Part shown: positions 47,780 to 60,229 of the stretch, one piece after another
Position numbering within the stretch: the first letter of the stretch is position 1
How the letters are laid out: each line of letters opens with the position of its first letter
Origin: Nepenthes gracilis
Taxonomy: Eukaryota; Streptophyta; Magnoliopsida; Caryophyllales; Nepenthaceae
Assembly (NCBI GenBank): GCA_033239525.1
Contig: BSYO01000004.1
Span: 18,390,037 to 18,454,036, forward strand
Length of the DNA stretch: 64,000 nt
Direction of reading: 5' to 3'
Notes under the pieces: model-generated
What the model was told of the DNA's origin: nothing
What the model saw: only the letters and a program-made list of their open reading frames with translations
Database searches by the model: none
Program-made: the position numbers and the translations under genes

Positions 47780-48340
47780 CTATAAAATGCAACATCAGAT
47801 TTCTTGTTTACCTTTTCAATATCAGTGCCCTCAACAATCCTATCCAACAACCAATCTGAAAGTCGCATGTCAAACATATGTAAATTTATACGTAATTCAG
47901 TATCATTTATAAAGGAAGATAAAGTAGAAAATTTTGAGGATAAAATAATTTGTCGGATAATTCACCGGAATACTTTTTCAAATAACGGATAACCTTTCTA
48001 AAAACAAAAATTCCAAGAAAATCTAAATCGAGAAGCCCGAACAAATTATTCTAATGCATCTCCAGATTTAGATTGTACGGTTAGAGAGCCTGCTGATCTT
48101 CCTCGGTCAAGTCAAACTCAGATAGGTCTGATCTCCGTCTTTGATAACTTGGCTGCTGCGCAATACAACTAACAAACAAGAGGTCAAAGGATTGGCGAAA
48201 TTTACACTCCGATTTATCCTTCGACGCTCAGGTCAGATTTCTTTCCAACTGAAAGAAAGATTTGATGATGTGAGAGATTGGATGCTTGCAATGGGGAATT
48301 GAGTATGAATGCACCTAACTGAAAGGCGGCTTAGAGTATT
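47780..48340. other. Upstream side of the JAZ locus, first exon not recognised
   Basis: A minus-strand open frame at 47877-47680 overlaps exon (a) in another frame. Its upstream part reads MRLSDWLLDRIVEGTDIEK, ending at a GTAAAC that could be a donor, but the gap to exon (a) would be only about 35 bases. It does not match known JAZ first exons. The remaining sequence to the LTR-like repeat has no coding support, so the 5' end of the gene may have been lost when that repeat arrived. Confidence 0.4.
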
Positions 48341-50720
48341 ATAATTTTTTAAATTTTTATTTAGATTATTTTAATATTAATTATAATTTTGAATAATTTA
48401 AATGTAGTAAAAGTTAATGAAATATTATAAAATTTTAAAAAAAAATTTAAAATTTGTGGCGTAGCACTTGAAGTGTGCCCAAGCGCTAGTGAAATAATAA
48501 TAATAATAAATAAATAATTAATTAATTAATTAAAATAAAAAGAGGAAGGAGTGCGACATTAGGAAGAGAGGGGGGAAAAAGGAAAGAGAGGAAAGGAGGA
48601 CAGAGAGAAAAGAGGAGGAGGAGGATTTCACGCGTGGGGAGAGATGGCGCACGGCGAGAGGAGTAGGAGGAAGGAAGAACAAAGAAGAAGAAAAGGGAGA
48701 AAAGGAGGTGGTCGGCGACAGTTGTAGAAGGCAGAGCAACGGCCGCAACACGAAAGGAGGAAATCACGCGCGGGTGGTTAGTGGTGGCCGTAGGAGGTAG
48801 CAGCGGCGATGGTGATGGCGACGCATGGTGAGGAGAGAGCCAAGAAGGTCAGCAGCAGTTGTGGAAGGTAGTAAAGGACGCAGCGCACGTGGCGAATAAG
48901 GCTTGCATAGGAGAGAGAAGGGGCAACGGCTCGGGCTTCACATCTGTGGGAGAGAAAAAAGGCCCAATTCGGATATGTTGAGCATTCTTTCTTCCAATCT
49001 GTGGAGTGTAAGGTCAAGTTAAGTATTTTCTAACTCTATCTTTTATTTGATTTCTCGTTTGATAGTGTTTTATTTCGATTTGGAGGTTTTAAGCTTGTGT
49101 GTGTACTTTTAACTAGCCTGTTCATTTTTCCTATATATGCATGACAATTGTACTAGTTGTTTGAGGGTTTTATTCTGTTTCTATTGATATTTGTGGGTTT
49201 CATCATTTTTTTAAAAAATGAATAATTTTTTAACACTGTATATGTTTATATAGTATGTCTATATGGAAATGAGGATGAAATCTTGCATTAGCCCATGCAT
49301 TTTTACACGCATGCATCAAATTGTGGTCACTATAATTGGATTTAGATATTGGATATTCTGACTAACTTTCGATAGAAAGATATTTATTATTGAAAATCCC
49401 TTTCCGCTGGTAGGAAAGGTTTGGACGTAATGACCATTCCCTTTAGATGATTTGATTAGACTTTATAATATATTCGGACGTCATAATATATCTGACAATT
49501 TAAAAAATTACACCCAAAATCGTAAATGACAAAATATAGTGAGCAATCTTATCTATGGAAGATAAAGTACATGGATAATCTAACATGCTGGCCTTACCTG
49601 CATTTATTTGACCTAAGGTTACCGGTTAAGAGTAATTGTTTTCTCAAGTTAGTTTTTAAATAATTAAAATTCATATTTGGTACATGTTTTATATTTCTAC
49701 ATAGATTTTGATATTTGAACTTAGATTTGAGATCTGTCGATTTTATCTATAGATTGGTTTTGGTATGTCTCGTAAATTTAATTTTAAATATGTATTTTGA
49801 TCTAAACTTTTGGACTACTTATTGCGGTACTATTTTGACTTCTGCACATACTATTAGATCTTCTGACTATCAAATTCTGTCTTGGATCGTGAGCTAATCG
49901 GGCCTTGGACTTAGATTGCACTTTGAAATTTGCTATTTACCTATTCTAATCAGTCCGGATCACTTCTATTATATATATGTTTTTGTGTATGTACATATAT
50001 ATATATATATATATGTATGTATATGTATGTATGTATATATATCTAAGGGACTGTTTTTGAATTAGATATTTGTTTAGATTTAATATTTAATTTGAATACG
50101 GGACTATCATTGGATTTAAATATTAAATTTGATTGGTTTTGGATATTAGATTTTATTTAGAATTTGATGAATTGGTTTCTATATTGGCGACTTAGATTTA
50201 TATTTATTTTTAGATTTTGGTATATGCTTCTTGATCCTCCTTCTAATTTATTGGATCAATTTACTCATATATGATACTTACTGAGTTTTAAATTTATATT
50301 TTATATTTTGTTCCTTCAGAGTTAAAAATTCGACTGCATTATAGGATGTGATCTATACAAGACTATCGTAAGGATGTAATCTATCAGCTGTTCACTCAAT
50401 TTAGTGAATTTTAGTTCCATTTTGATTTAAATTAGTATTTGATTTGTGATTAGATTTCAGGTTTGACTAAGTATAGACCCATCATTATATTTCATGAGTA
50501 GTTAGAATATTATATTATATATTGATCATGATTATTATTGAATTGTTAGCTCCATTGTAATGATTGTATAGTAGGTTGTATTTTGTTGTCCAGACGGTTA
50601 TCCAATGAGATCTTATATGGATTTTAATTTATCAGGTCCCGTGTAATTAGATTGTCACACCCAAGTTTGGGATTTATCAGAATAATATATGAAATTAAAA
50701 ATAATTATTTAAATTAATCT
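48341..50720 (+). repeat. LTR-like repeat, copy B
   Basis: Homologous by eye to 700-2890. It has an AT-rich front, GCACTTGAAGTGTGCCCAAGCG at 48466, a long GA-rich leader (48540-48760), ATGATACTTACTGAGTTTTAA with TTCCTTCAGAGT (50270-50320), and a run to TTGTCACACCCAAGTTTGGG at about 50655. Minus-strand Ser/Pro/Leu-rich frames at 48522-48767 are shadows of the GA tract. A TA/TGTA microsatellite lies at about 49990-50042. The left limit is where the JAZ flank ends and is approximate. Confidence 0.5.
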
Positions 50721-52007
50721 TTTTGGATCGGGTTTAAGATAAAAATAGTATTAGAGAAAAGTCATAATAAGAGATACTTTGGTTATTTTGGATAAATAAT
50801 TGATTGAATATTTAGGAGTGATAAATACTACCTTTAGCGGATAGTAGAAAATTTGAGTTGTGAAGGCATGTATTTGAATCGGAAGGTCGAGTTGTAGAGT
50901 TTTGGGTTTGGATCGGAAGGATGATCATCTGATTATGATGAGTCAAGCGAGCAATACAATGGGTGGATTGATATATTGATAGAAGGAAGATTTTGTTTGG
51001 TTTCTGTAGATATGTGAATGTTTTGTTGGAGTTTTGCGATTTTGGAAGAGAAGTAGCGGCCTCAAGTTATGTTGGTCTGTAATCTTGCGAGATAGAAGGA
51101 AGTTTCAGTCGGTAGAGAGGTTAGTGATGGAGTGAGCCGGTCCAAAATCTTGTTGGGTAGAAAGAGATTCTGACCGATAGAGAGATCAGTAGTGGAGTAG
51201 AGGTAATGAAGGCAAGAATGAGAATACTGTATGGGACTGTGGTGGTTTGAGACCTCGGGTGGGTCAATATGCAATAAATGATGGCCGAGTAATTGTAAGC
51301 AAGCTAATGGTGGGACTTATAATACCTTATCTTGGGCCAGGAGAATAAGGAGATAATTTAAAATGTCTTTCAGGAGACATATTGAAGGAGTATATATATA
51401 TATATGAAGATATGTCAAGATTAAAAGCCATAGATAAAGATGAAGAAGCTCATACCAAGTCAACTTGTTTATCTTCGTAAGGTAGGTGGACTCGTTCTCG
51501 CCCTATATATATATTGTTCAGGAAACAGAGTTCTATTAGGAGTTTGCGCTATAATGCCTTCCACCATCGTTTGAGCGGAGCAGCTATGGAGTCAATAGTG
51601 AATAACCTCTGCTAAGAAAAGGACAAAAGAGAGCAAGTCTGATTTTGTTGACAGTGATGATGCTGATCATGTAGTGATCTAAAGCTAAGGTAGGAGCGAG
51701 AGAGAAGCCCAAGGGTTATCCATTCCCATTTATCGCTGTGATTGGATAGATTATTATCTTTGCAATTCCTTCATCATTGAAGAATTCATGAACGAAGAGC
51801 ACAAGGTTTAGCTCCCTAAAGCAACATTCAGGAAGAGATTGAAGAATCTGAAAAATTTATTAAAGCAAGACAATAGCTGAGGATTGTTCGAATCCTAGAC
51901 ATCTGGATCCCTAACGTGCAAATAGAAGTCAGATTGTTCTAGGTAGGGTATTTGCAGCTTCAGCTCGTAATGCTAGAATCAATTCCATATTCATGGGATA
52001 GGATTGA
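50721..52007. other. Unassigned DNA with a 65-bp tandem duplication
   Basis: Contains two 63-bp copies at 51071-51133 and 51136-51198 (AATCTTGYGRGRTAGAARG, then GATAGAGAGRTYAGTRRTGGAGT). From about 51580 to 51960 a weakly protein-like stretch reads CDWIDYYLCNSFIIEEFMNE and LPKATFRKRLKNLKNLLKQD with stops between; its family is not recognised. The segment ends at ATTGA, the target site of the next element. Confidence 0.4.
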
Positions 52008-55000
52008 TGTAAAGATTGTAATCCCGTAAACCAGGAACGTAATTCGGGATGACTTATATAATTCAAATTATGATAAAATTAATCCAAAATAGTCTTTCAC
52101 AAATATACTAGCCTCCTATATTTTAGTTTTTTTATATACTCAAGCCTGATTCCTTTACTTTAATTTTTGAACCTAAAAGCCAGGAATTAATTCAGGATGT
52201 GTTAGGCAATCCGGATTTTGAGGTAAATAATTCTAGTTGATCATTGACAAGTAGACTAACTTCCCATGTATTCGTTTCCCAAAACCCCGAAACACAAACT
52301 TTTAAATTTCCCTTCAAACCTAAAAGCTAGGGATGTAAATCGAGAGATGATAATAAATTTGGTTTGGGACGAAATTAATACTAGACGATCTTTAGTGTCT
52401 ATACTAAGTCTCCATGTCCTAAAGTTTTTACCAACGCATTATCTGAACACCTTATATTAAATCCTTCAAGATAATAGACAAAATGAGAATTTTCACTCTG
52501 GTTAACGAAAACTGCTGTTGGCAGCCATTTTTGCGAAATTTCTAAGGAAAACTTGGTCACACACATGGGGTATTATGTGTATAAGACCCTCCCCACACTT
52601 AGAAAAATTTAGAGAACCAAAATGACCCTCAAAACCCCACGGCAGCAGCTACATGACAGTAGGGGAAAATTCAGCAACCAAGGAAGATTTGGACAAATTT
52701 GATTTGGCAGCTGTGCCAACAGGGGAAATTACTTGGTTCTTTCACTCCGTATTGGACTATAGTAAGTATAAAATATAGTAAATTAAGGACACATTATATA
52801 TTAATAGGAAAATGGGGAAAAGAGGTATGAAAGGTGGCATGCATTAGCAGCTCGGCTGCTCTTGGCTACATCAACAGCAAATTTTTCCATCCTTCCAAAC
52901 AGCTCTTTGAGCATCTTAATTAGGGTAAGTTTGGCCACAAATAATAATAAATACTGGCCCAAGATTATAGCCTCATTATTGCCTAATAGAGGGATGATGA
53001 ATCAGCTAAACACTGGTTGCAATCTATTGCAACCACCAAGTTGCTGCTGCATGCAGAAATTAGAGGAGTGACACGAGGGTTTAGTGGATAAGATGAGTCA
53101 AATTATTTAAGGCATGAATAGGATAGAAGAAGGGAAGAGAGGAGAGATTGTGAAACACAAAATAATCGGGGGTAAAGAAAGGGAAAAGAGGAAAGAAACC
53201 AAGAGGCAGCAAGGAGAAGTTCAATTGAATAAATTGACAAGTGTACTTCGACCCTTTCCTTGATTGTTGAGAAATTTTTGGCTAATTTCTCTTGAGTATT
53301 GATGATCCAATACTTGCATATGCTTCCTTAGTTATCATAAATTCATGAGGAGTTGTAAGAAAAAAATTTGAAATAGGTGAACCAGCCTTGGACACATGAT
53401 AGTGTCCAAAATCGGATTATGCTGTGACAGTTCCTAATGTTTGCTTCATATCAACCACTAAATGGTCAAATTAGCCAATTATCAAAACTGGTCAAATGAT
53501 CCTTATTTAATTAAGTAAAATTGAAAAAAAAATGAGCCTCTGAATCGTTCAAAAAGGGGTTCAAAATCAGACCCAAACTCAACGGCAGAACCAGCTTACA
53601 GGTTCTGCTGATGCTGAAATTTCAGTTTCTAAAATTTAGCCAAACACGCCCCAAAATGGATTGATCCGGAGTCCACCCCGACTTGATTTGCTAGTATTAG
53701 GTGTGGACTATCACCATGTAAACTGGCAGCCCAAGAAAATATGGGACGAATACTGAAACAGACCCATGAATAGCAAGGGTCTTGCTGAACTATTTCTTTG
53801 AGCAGTTGAAAAAATAATTTTAAATAAAATACAATCCAAATCCAAAATGAGCCAAATCGGTGCCAGAAGTTACCTAAGAACTTAGAGATGATATTCAAGT
53901 ATCGGTCGGTAAAAATCATATCCAAATTAAATATGATTTGGACCCTCAAAGTTGGAACAAAATCTTTCTGCATCAGCTGATGCTGATGCAGAATATGTTA
54001 TGGGAATTTGGTCTGAACCGGCCAATATTGACTTGGACCGGCCTAAACAAAATTTATTCTTAAAGTTAAGTTCCTTGGCTAAAAGAGGATGCCTAGAACC
54101 GGTCAAAAATAGGACCGATTGAACCATAAAATAATTAGGGAATTGAACCGGATCAGTTTAAATGGTAATTTGAGCCATTTATTAAAAAGGGTCGAACCGG
54201 GCCCAAATTTGACTAAAAATTGACCGAACAAATGACCAATTGACCCGAAAAGGATATGAGATAATTATAAAAAAAATTCGGGCTCAAAATAATTAGGAAA
54301 CCCGGTCCCAAGCCTTAACCGAACCAATTCACATGAACCAAAAAATTTTTGGAATATGAATAAAATATTAAACTAACTCAAGACCTACCCCGACTTGACT
54401 TACTAACATCAATAAGTATTGAATTAAATTATTTAAGTTCCAGTAAATTAATTGACCACCAAGTAGATTGAAAGACACTAAGTATGGAATAAAGTTCCGT
54501 ATGTATTTTTTTGCATGTTCAAGGCCTATAAAATATTATATTTGGATATCGTTTGCTATGTTAAACTATATTGATGAAAGTTTGGAAGGGACTCTATGAA
54601 AATATGAAAAAAAAATCAGTTAAGTCCAGTGACGTTCAGTTAGGTTCTATTAAGTTCGGTTATACGAGATCCCTTCAAAGTTGAAAAAAGAAAATTGGAC
54701 CATGGATCTTTTTAAGATGGTGATATTCCTTGGCATTCCTTAATATATTATAGTAGAAAATCAAAGAATTGCTTTTATGCGGCTTGTCTGTTTTGACCCC
54801 ATCTATCGGGATTATAGGTAGTACCGCCTGCCTCGAGGTGTAAGAAGGAGGACAAGAATTGGATTGTGGGATTAAGCACAATCCCAATTGTAGAAGTAAG
54901 CACAATCTATCCTATTGCTAGGATATTTGCTTTAAATTGTGTGGATTAACATAATCATTTCTTCGATTTATCCGCTCCGTTGGCTGGTGAGGCCTACTAG

Positions 55001-55571
55001 CCCTAGTCCCTAAAGATAAGGACAAATAAATACAGTCAATAAAAGTTAGGAAATAAAGAAAGGTAAATGTATTGCACTTTATATATTTGCTCCTATTTAT
55101 ATATGTTAATGTATATTCTGTTTAAAATGCATGCCTTTGTATGTTATGTACACGGTTGAGCAATTGGCTCACTCGCTTGCTGTTTTCACTCCCTTCAGAC
55201 GAGTCTCAAGAAATGATGAACAAACAGGATTAGGAAAAAAGTTTGAGGTGGCAATAATTTTGTTATGGCGTATATGTTGTACTTGAGATAATGAAAAGAA
55301 AGAAAAAAATGTGTACTGTATAATGTTGTATTTCAGACATGTTGTAACTTGATGATAATAGAATTGCTTCCGTTATGATATAGAATATATGCTTCCGTTA
55401 GGTTTAAATTCTTATGGATGTTTAGTAAGCATCTTCCTTAATTTAGACTAATATCATGAATAAATAATGTGATATTAGAGCCAGTATAATTTATTGTTAA
55501 TGTTAGAATCCTGCCTATGATAATAATAATATTAATGATAAGTACAAGGACGTATGACATGGGACGTCACA
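52008..55571 (+). repeat. 5' LTR of gypsy element 2
   Basis: 3564 bp, TGTAAAGATTGTAATCCCG to GGACGTCACA. TATA-like GTATAAAATATAG at about 52766. Further landmarks are GGTGAGGCCTACTAGCCCTA at about 54985 and GGCTCACTCGCTTGC at about 55167. It lacks about 190 bp that the 3' LTR has near 62371-62570. Short frames inside are not supported as genes. Confidence 0.9.
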
Positions 55572-55573
55572 TG

Positions 55574-55585
55574 TGGTATTTGAAA
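55574..55585 (+). other. Degenerate primer-binding site
   Basis: TGGTATTTGAAA, three bases after the LTR; the first six bases match the initiator-Met site TGGTATCAGAGC, the rest has drifted. Confidence 0.5.
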
Positions 55586-55753
55586 ATATTTAAGGAGATG
55601 CTTTAGGTTGATCGATCATAAGACGGAAGTTTAGGAATAGTTTGGACTAGATATAGCATGTTTTAAATTTTTGGGTGAAAATTTTATGGTAGATAAACAT
55701 TAGAACACACATGCTGACCTGTTTCTTATGATTTAATCTATAGGGAGTATAAA

Positions 55754-58700
55754 ATGTCAAGCCAAAAACGAAATACTCAAAATGGTGCTAATAATCAACC
55801 TACCAGCGAGGCCGATTATTTAAGTGTGCTCGGGAGAGTGTCCGAGGCACTAGAAGGTCTTGCACCAAGGAATGCGACACCAACCCCGTCCCTGGTAGTA
55901 GCTCCGGCAAATCTAGAAATGCCGGCTTATGATCATTTTAACCACGAACGAGTCCCAGAGTTCATGGGGAAGCCAGACTCAATCAAAGCAGACATATGGA
56001 TTCGAAGACTCAACAAGGTCTTCGAAGTTATCCGTTGTCCAGAGAAGGACAAGGTAACTTTCACTTCATACAAACTTGAGGGAGAAGCCGACCACTCGTG
56101 AGCAATGCAGAAGAGGGCCTTCAGGGTATCAGCTGATGAAATTACTTGGGAGATGTTCGAGGAAGTAATTACTGAGAAATACTTTCCTACTAGTCTTCGA
56201 GAGCGAAAGGAGGAGGAGTTTGCGAGATTGAGGCAAGGGTCTCGCTCAGTAGTTCAATACGATGCCAAATTCACCGAGCTATCACGATATACTCCTTATT
56301 TGGTGGATAGCGAGGAAAGGAAGGAGAAAAAGTTTCAATAAGGGCTGAGGATTGAAATCCGGAAGCCGCTTATACTATTTAAATTGCAACGCTATGGAGA
56401 CATACTAGAGCGAGCACTTCTGTATGAAAAGGAACTGAAGCAAGAGGGGTTCTTCAAGAAGAGAAAGACCGGGAATGCGGGTTCAAGTTTAGGACACCAC
56501 GGAGTAGCAAAAGGACCAGCAAAAAGGATGAGGACAACAGATAAAGGGAAGGGAAGCGATACAATTCAAAGGACACCACAACAGCTAGTAACCAAACCAT
56601 CATGTCCTCAATGTGAAAAGTATCACCTAGGAAAGCCATGCTACAGGGCAACAGGGGCTTGCTTCAACTGTGGGCAGACGACCTATAGGATCAGAGATTG
56701 TCGTTTACTTCAGAACGAGGCGAAGAAGTCCACTGTGTAGGGTAAATTTTTTGCGGTAACGACTCAAGAGGCAGAGGCATCTCTAAATGTGGTTGAAGGT
56801 ACTATCTTTATTTCTGACACTTCAGTCCATGCACTATTTGATTCGGGTTCCACCCATTTATTTGTGTCACTACAATTTGTAAAGTATCTCGCATTATCGG
56901 GGCAAAATCTAGACTTTTTATTGGCATTGTCATCACCAATGGGGCCATCAGTCACTACTGATATTGTGTATCCAAAATGCATGGTGGCAATTAATGGGTA
57001 GAACATGGAGGCAAATTTAATTTTACTAAATATTTGTGATTTTGACGTAATACTGGGGATGGACTGGTTGACAACCTATCACGCCAGTATCAATTGCTTC
57101 CATAAATAGGCACATTTTGAAATTTCGGGGTGTGAATCATTTCACCTTCAAGGAATAAAGCTGAAGGAGACGCTTGTATTAATCTCTGCCTTATATGCTC
57201 GACATATAATATAGAATGGATGTCAGGCTTATCTGATCTATGCCAGTACCACTGAAGATCACAGTATGTCAATCAAGGATATACAAGTGATCTGTGAATT
57301 CAAAGATGTATTTCCTGAAGACTTGCTCGGCTTACCACCACATCGGGAGATAGAATTCAAAATTGAGCTTATGCCAGGATCTGGCCCAATTTCAAAGGCA
57401 CTGTACAGAATGGCGCTTGCTGAGCTAAAAGAGTTTAAACAGCAATTACAAGAACTGTTGGATAAGGGTTTTATCAGACCAAGTGTGTCTCCTTGGGGCG
57501 CACCAGCATTGTCTGTGAAGAAGAAGGATGGGACCCTATGACTATGTATCAATTATCGTGAATTGAATAAAATCATGATAAAAAATAAATATCCGTTGCC
57601 ACGGATTGATGATCTGTTCAACCAGCTGCAAGGGACTCAAGTATTCTCTAAGATTGATCTTCGCTCCGGTTACCATCAATTGAGGATCAAAAAGGAGGAT
57701 ATACCGAAAATAGCTTTTCGGACAAGGTATGGCCACTATGAATTCCTGGTTATGCCTTTCAGACAGACTAATGCCTCAGCAGCCTTCATGGATCTAATGA
57801 ATCGGGTATTTTGACCATATTTAGATAAGTTTGTAGTTGTATTTATTGATGACATTCAAATTTATTCTAAGAGTTCTAAGAAGCATGAGATGCATCTAAG
57901 GATGGTGCTCCAAATTTTACGAGAGGAGAAATTATATGCCAAGTTGAAGAAAAGTGAGTTCTGGCTCAAGGTGGTAACATTTCTGGGCCATGTTGTCACC
58001 CAGAATGGTATTTCTATCGACCCAAAGAAAATCGAAGCAGTTACTGGTAGGAGCCGACCTACCACGGTAACTGAAGTGAGGAGTTTCTTAGGCATGGTAG
58101 GATATTATCGCAAATTTGTGAAAAATTTCTCCAAAATCACTATGCCACTTACCCGACTAACGAGAAAAGAAGTCAGGTTCGATTGGATGAAAAAATGTGA
58201 GCGGTGCTTCCAAGAGCTAAAGAAGCGGCTAACATCCGCTCCCATTCTCACCATTCCGGCAGGAGTAGGCGGGTTCATAGTATATTGTGATGCCTCTAAA
58301 ACTGCACTAGGTTGTGTTCTAATACAACATAGGAAAGTCATAACCTATGGATCACGACAGCTAAAAGTTTATGAGAGAAACTACCCTACTCACGATCTAG
58401 AATTGGTGGCACTTGTATTTGCTTTGAAGACCTAGAGGCATTATTTGTATGGTGAGAAGTTCCTGGCATATTAAGACCACAAAAGTTTGAAGTACTTATT
58501 TTTACAAAAGAAACTAAATATGAGACAGAGGCGATGGATCGATTTTCTAAAAGACTATAATTGTGAGATCCAATATCAACCGGACAAGGCTAATGTAGTA
58601 GCAGATGCTTTAAGCCGCCAGACATGTCTTTTAGCGAGGTTGCAGATAAAGGAGATGGAAATATTGGAGAACATGCAGCAATGTGATATCCAATGGTATG

Positions 58701-60183
58701 TCAAGGGCAACCAAATGATCTTGTCATATCTTCAGATCCAGCCGGAGATATTACAAAGGATAAAAAATGGCCAAATGAAGGACCCATTTCTACCAAAGAT
58801 TGCCGGAGATATAACTCAGGACTCTCGAGTTGACTTTAATATCTGTGCTGATGGAGTCTTGAGATTCTAAGATTGACTTTGTGTGCCTAATGATCAAGAA
58901 ATCAAGGGGGTAATTATGAAGGAAGCCCATCGATCATGGTATACGATTCATCCGAGAATCAATAAGATGTATCAAGATGTGAATAAGATGTTTTGATGGA
59001 GAAATATGAAGCGGGAGATTGTGAATTACGTCAGGAAATGCCTAGTTTGTCAACAACTCAAAGCAGAGTGAAAGAATCGATCAGGGTTCCTACAATCACA
59101 GCCAATTCCTAGTTGGAAGTGGGAAGATATAACAATGGACTTTGTCATGGGTCTACCAAGGTCATCTAAACATCATGCCGATGTCTCAGTGATCGTCGAT
59201 AGACTCACTAAATCGGCACATTTTTAGCTATTCGGACTATGTACTCACGGGATTGGTTAGCTCAAATTTATATAAACGAAGTTGTCAGACTGCGTGGAGT
59301 ACCTGCATCCATTGTGTCAGACCGAGATCCATGATTTGTTTCTAAATTTTGCGAAAGCCTACAACGAGAACTCAGGACAGAACTGAAATTCAGTACGGCT
59401 TATCATCTACAAACAGATGGACAATTAGAACGGACTATTCAAATCCTAGAAGATATGTTAAGAGCTTTAATCCTAGAAATGGGTGGCAGTTGAGACAACC
59501 ATCAGGCCTTAGCGGAATTTGCCTATAACAATAGCTATCAAGCCAGTATCAAAATGGCACCATTCGAAGCTTTTTATGGAAGGAAATGTCAATTTGCAAT
59601 CCATTGGGAAGAAACCGGAGATAGATAGCTTCTAGGACCGAACATCATTAATGAAATGTTTGAGAAAATCAAAGTAGTCCACAATAATCTGAAGACTGCC
59701 TAGCGTCGCCAAAAGAGCTATGCTGATCAGAGAAGATCCGATTTACAATTCAACACCAGTGACTATGTTTTCTTGAAGGTATCACCAACCAAAGGAACAA
59801 CGAGATTCAGAATGAAAGGAAAACTCAAACTAAGATTCATAGGTCCCTTCAAAGTTTTAGAAAAGATTGGAGAAGTGCCTTATCGATTGGCCTTACCACC
59901 GAGTCTAGCAAAGGTACATAATATATTTTATGTATCGATACTGCGAAAGTATGTACATGACCCGGAGCATGTCATAAATTTTGAACCTTTGGTGATCAAT
60001 GAAGATTTATCTTGCACTAAAGAGCCGGTGCAGATTATAGATAGAAATGATAAAATTTTGCGCAACAAAGTCAATCCACTCAGCAAAGTTCTACAGAAAA
60101 ATCATTCGTCCGAGGAAGCTACATGGGAACGCGAAGAGGATATTCGCAAAGAGTACCCTCATTTGTTTTCTCCATATGTGTAA
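55754..60183 (+). pseudogene. Gag-pol polyprotein of gypsy element 2, inactivated
   Basis: Start MSSQKRNTQNGANNQ at 55754. Gag core: MPAYDHFNHERVPEFMGKPD and FARLRQGSRSVVQYDAKFTE. The knuckle CFNCGQTTYRIRDC at 56660-56701 has His changed to Tyr. Protease: ALFDSGSTHLFVS at about 56831, active site intact. RT (about 57470-58030): [20 protein letters not shown] and an intact [14 protein letters not shown]. RNase H (about 58250-58620): [17 protein letters not shown] and VVADALSRQ. Integrase (about 58910-59750): CLVCQQLKAE, IVDRLTKSAHF, YHLQTDGQLERTIQILEDML. Near 60000-60170 comes the chromodomain-like tail: ILRNKVNPLSKVLQKNHSSE and EATWEREEDIRKEYPHLF. Stops lie at 56099, 56339, 56738, 57000, 57539, 57812, 58434 and later, with one frameshift near 59225 in integrase. 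Most stops fit single C-to-T or G-to-A changes (CGA, CAA, CAG, TGG). Confidence 0.9.
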
Positions 60184-60229
60184 TTTTCTCAAAATTTTGA
60201 GGATGAAATTTTTGTAAGAAGGGGGGAAT

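Noticed and set aside
47680..47877. Frame MFDMRLSDWLLDRIVEG as the JAZ first exon
   Set aside because: It does not match JAZ N-termini, and the implied intron to the next exon would be about 35 bases, too short for a plant intron.
48522..48767. Minus-strand Ser/Leu/Pro-rich frames
   Set aside because: Shadows of the GA-rich leader of an LTR-like repeat; two frames are open simultaneously.
57266..60183. Integrated pararetrovirus, considered because of the RT and RNase H text
   Set aside because: LTRs, a primer site, integrase and a chromodomain-like tail identify a Ty3/gypsy retrotransposon; no movement or coat protein is seen.
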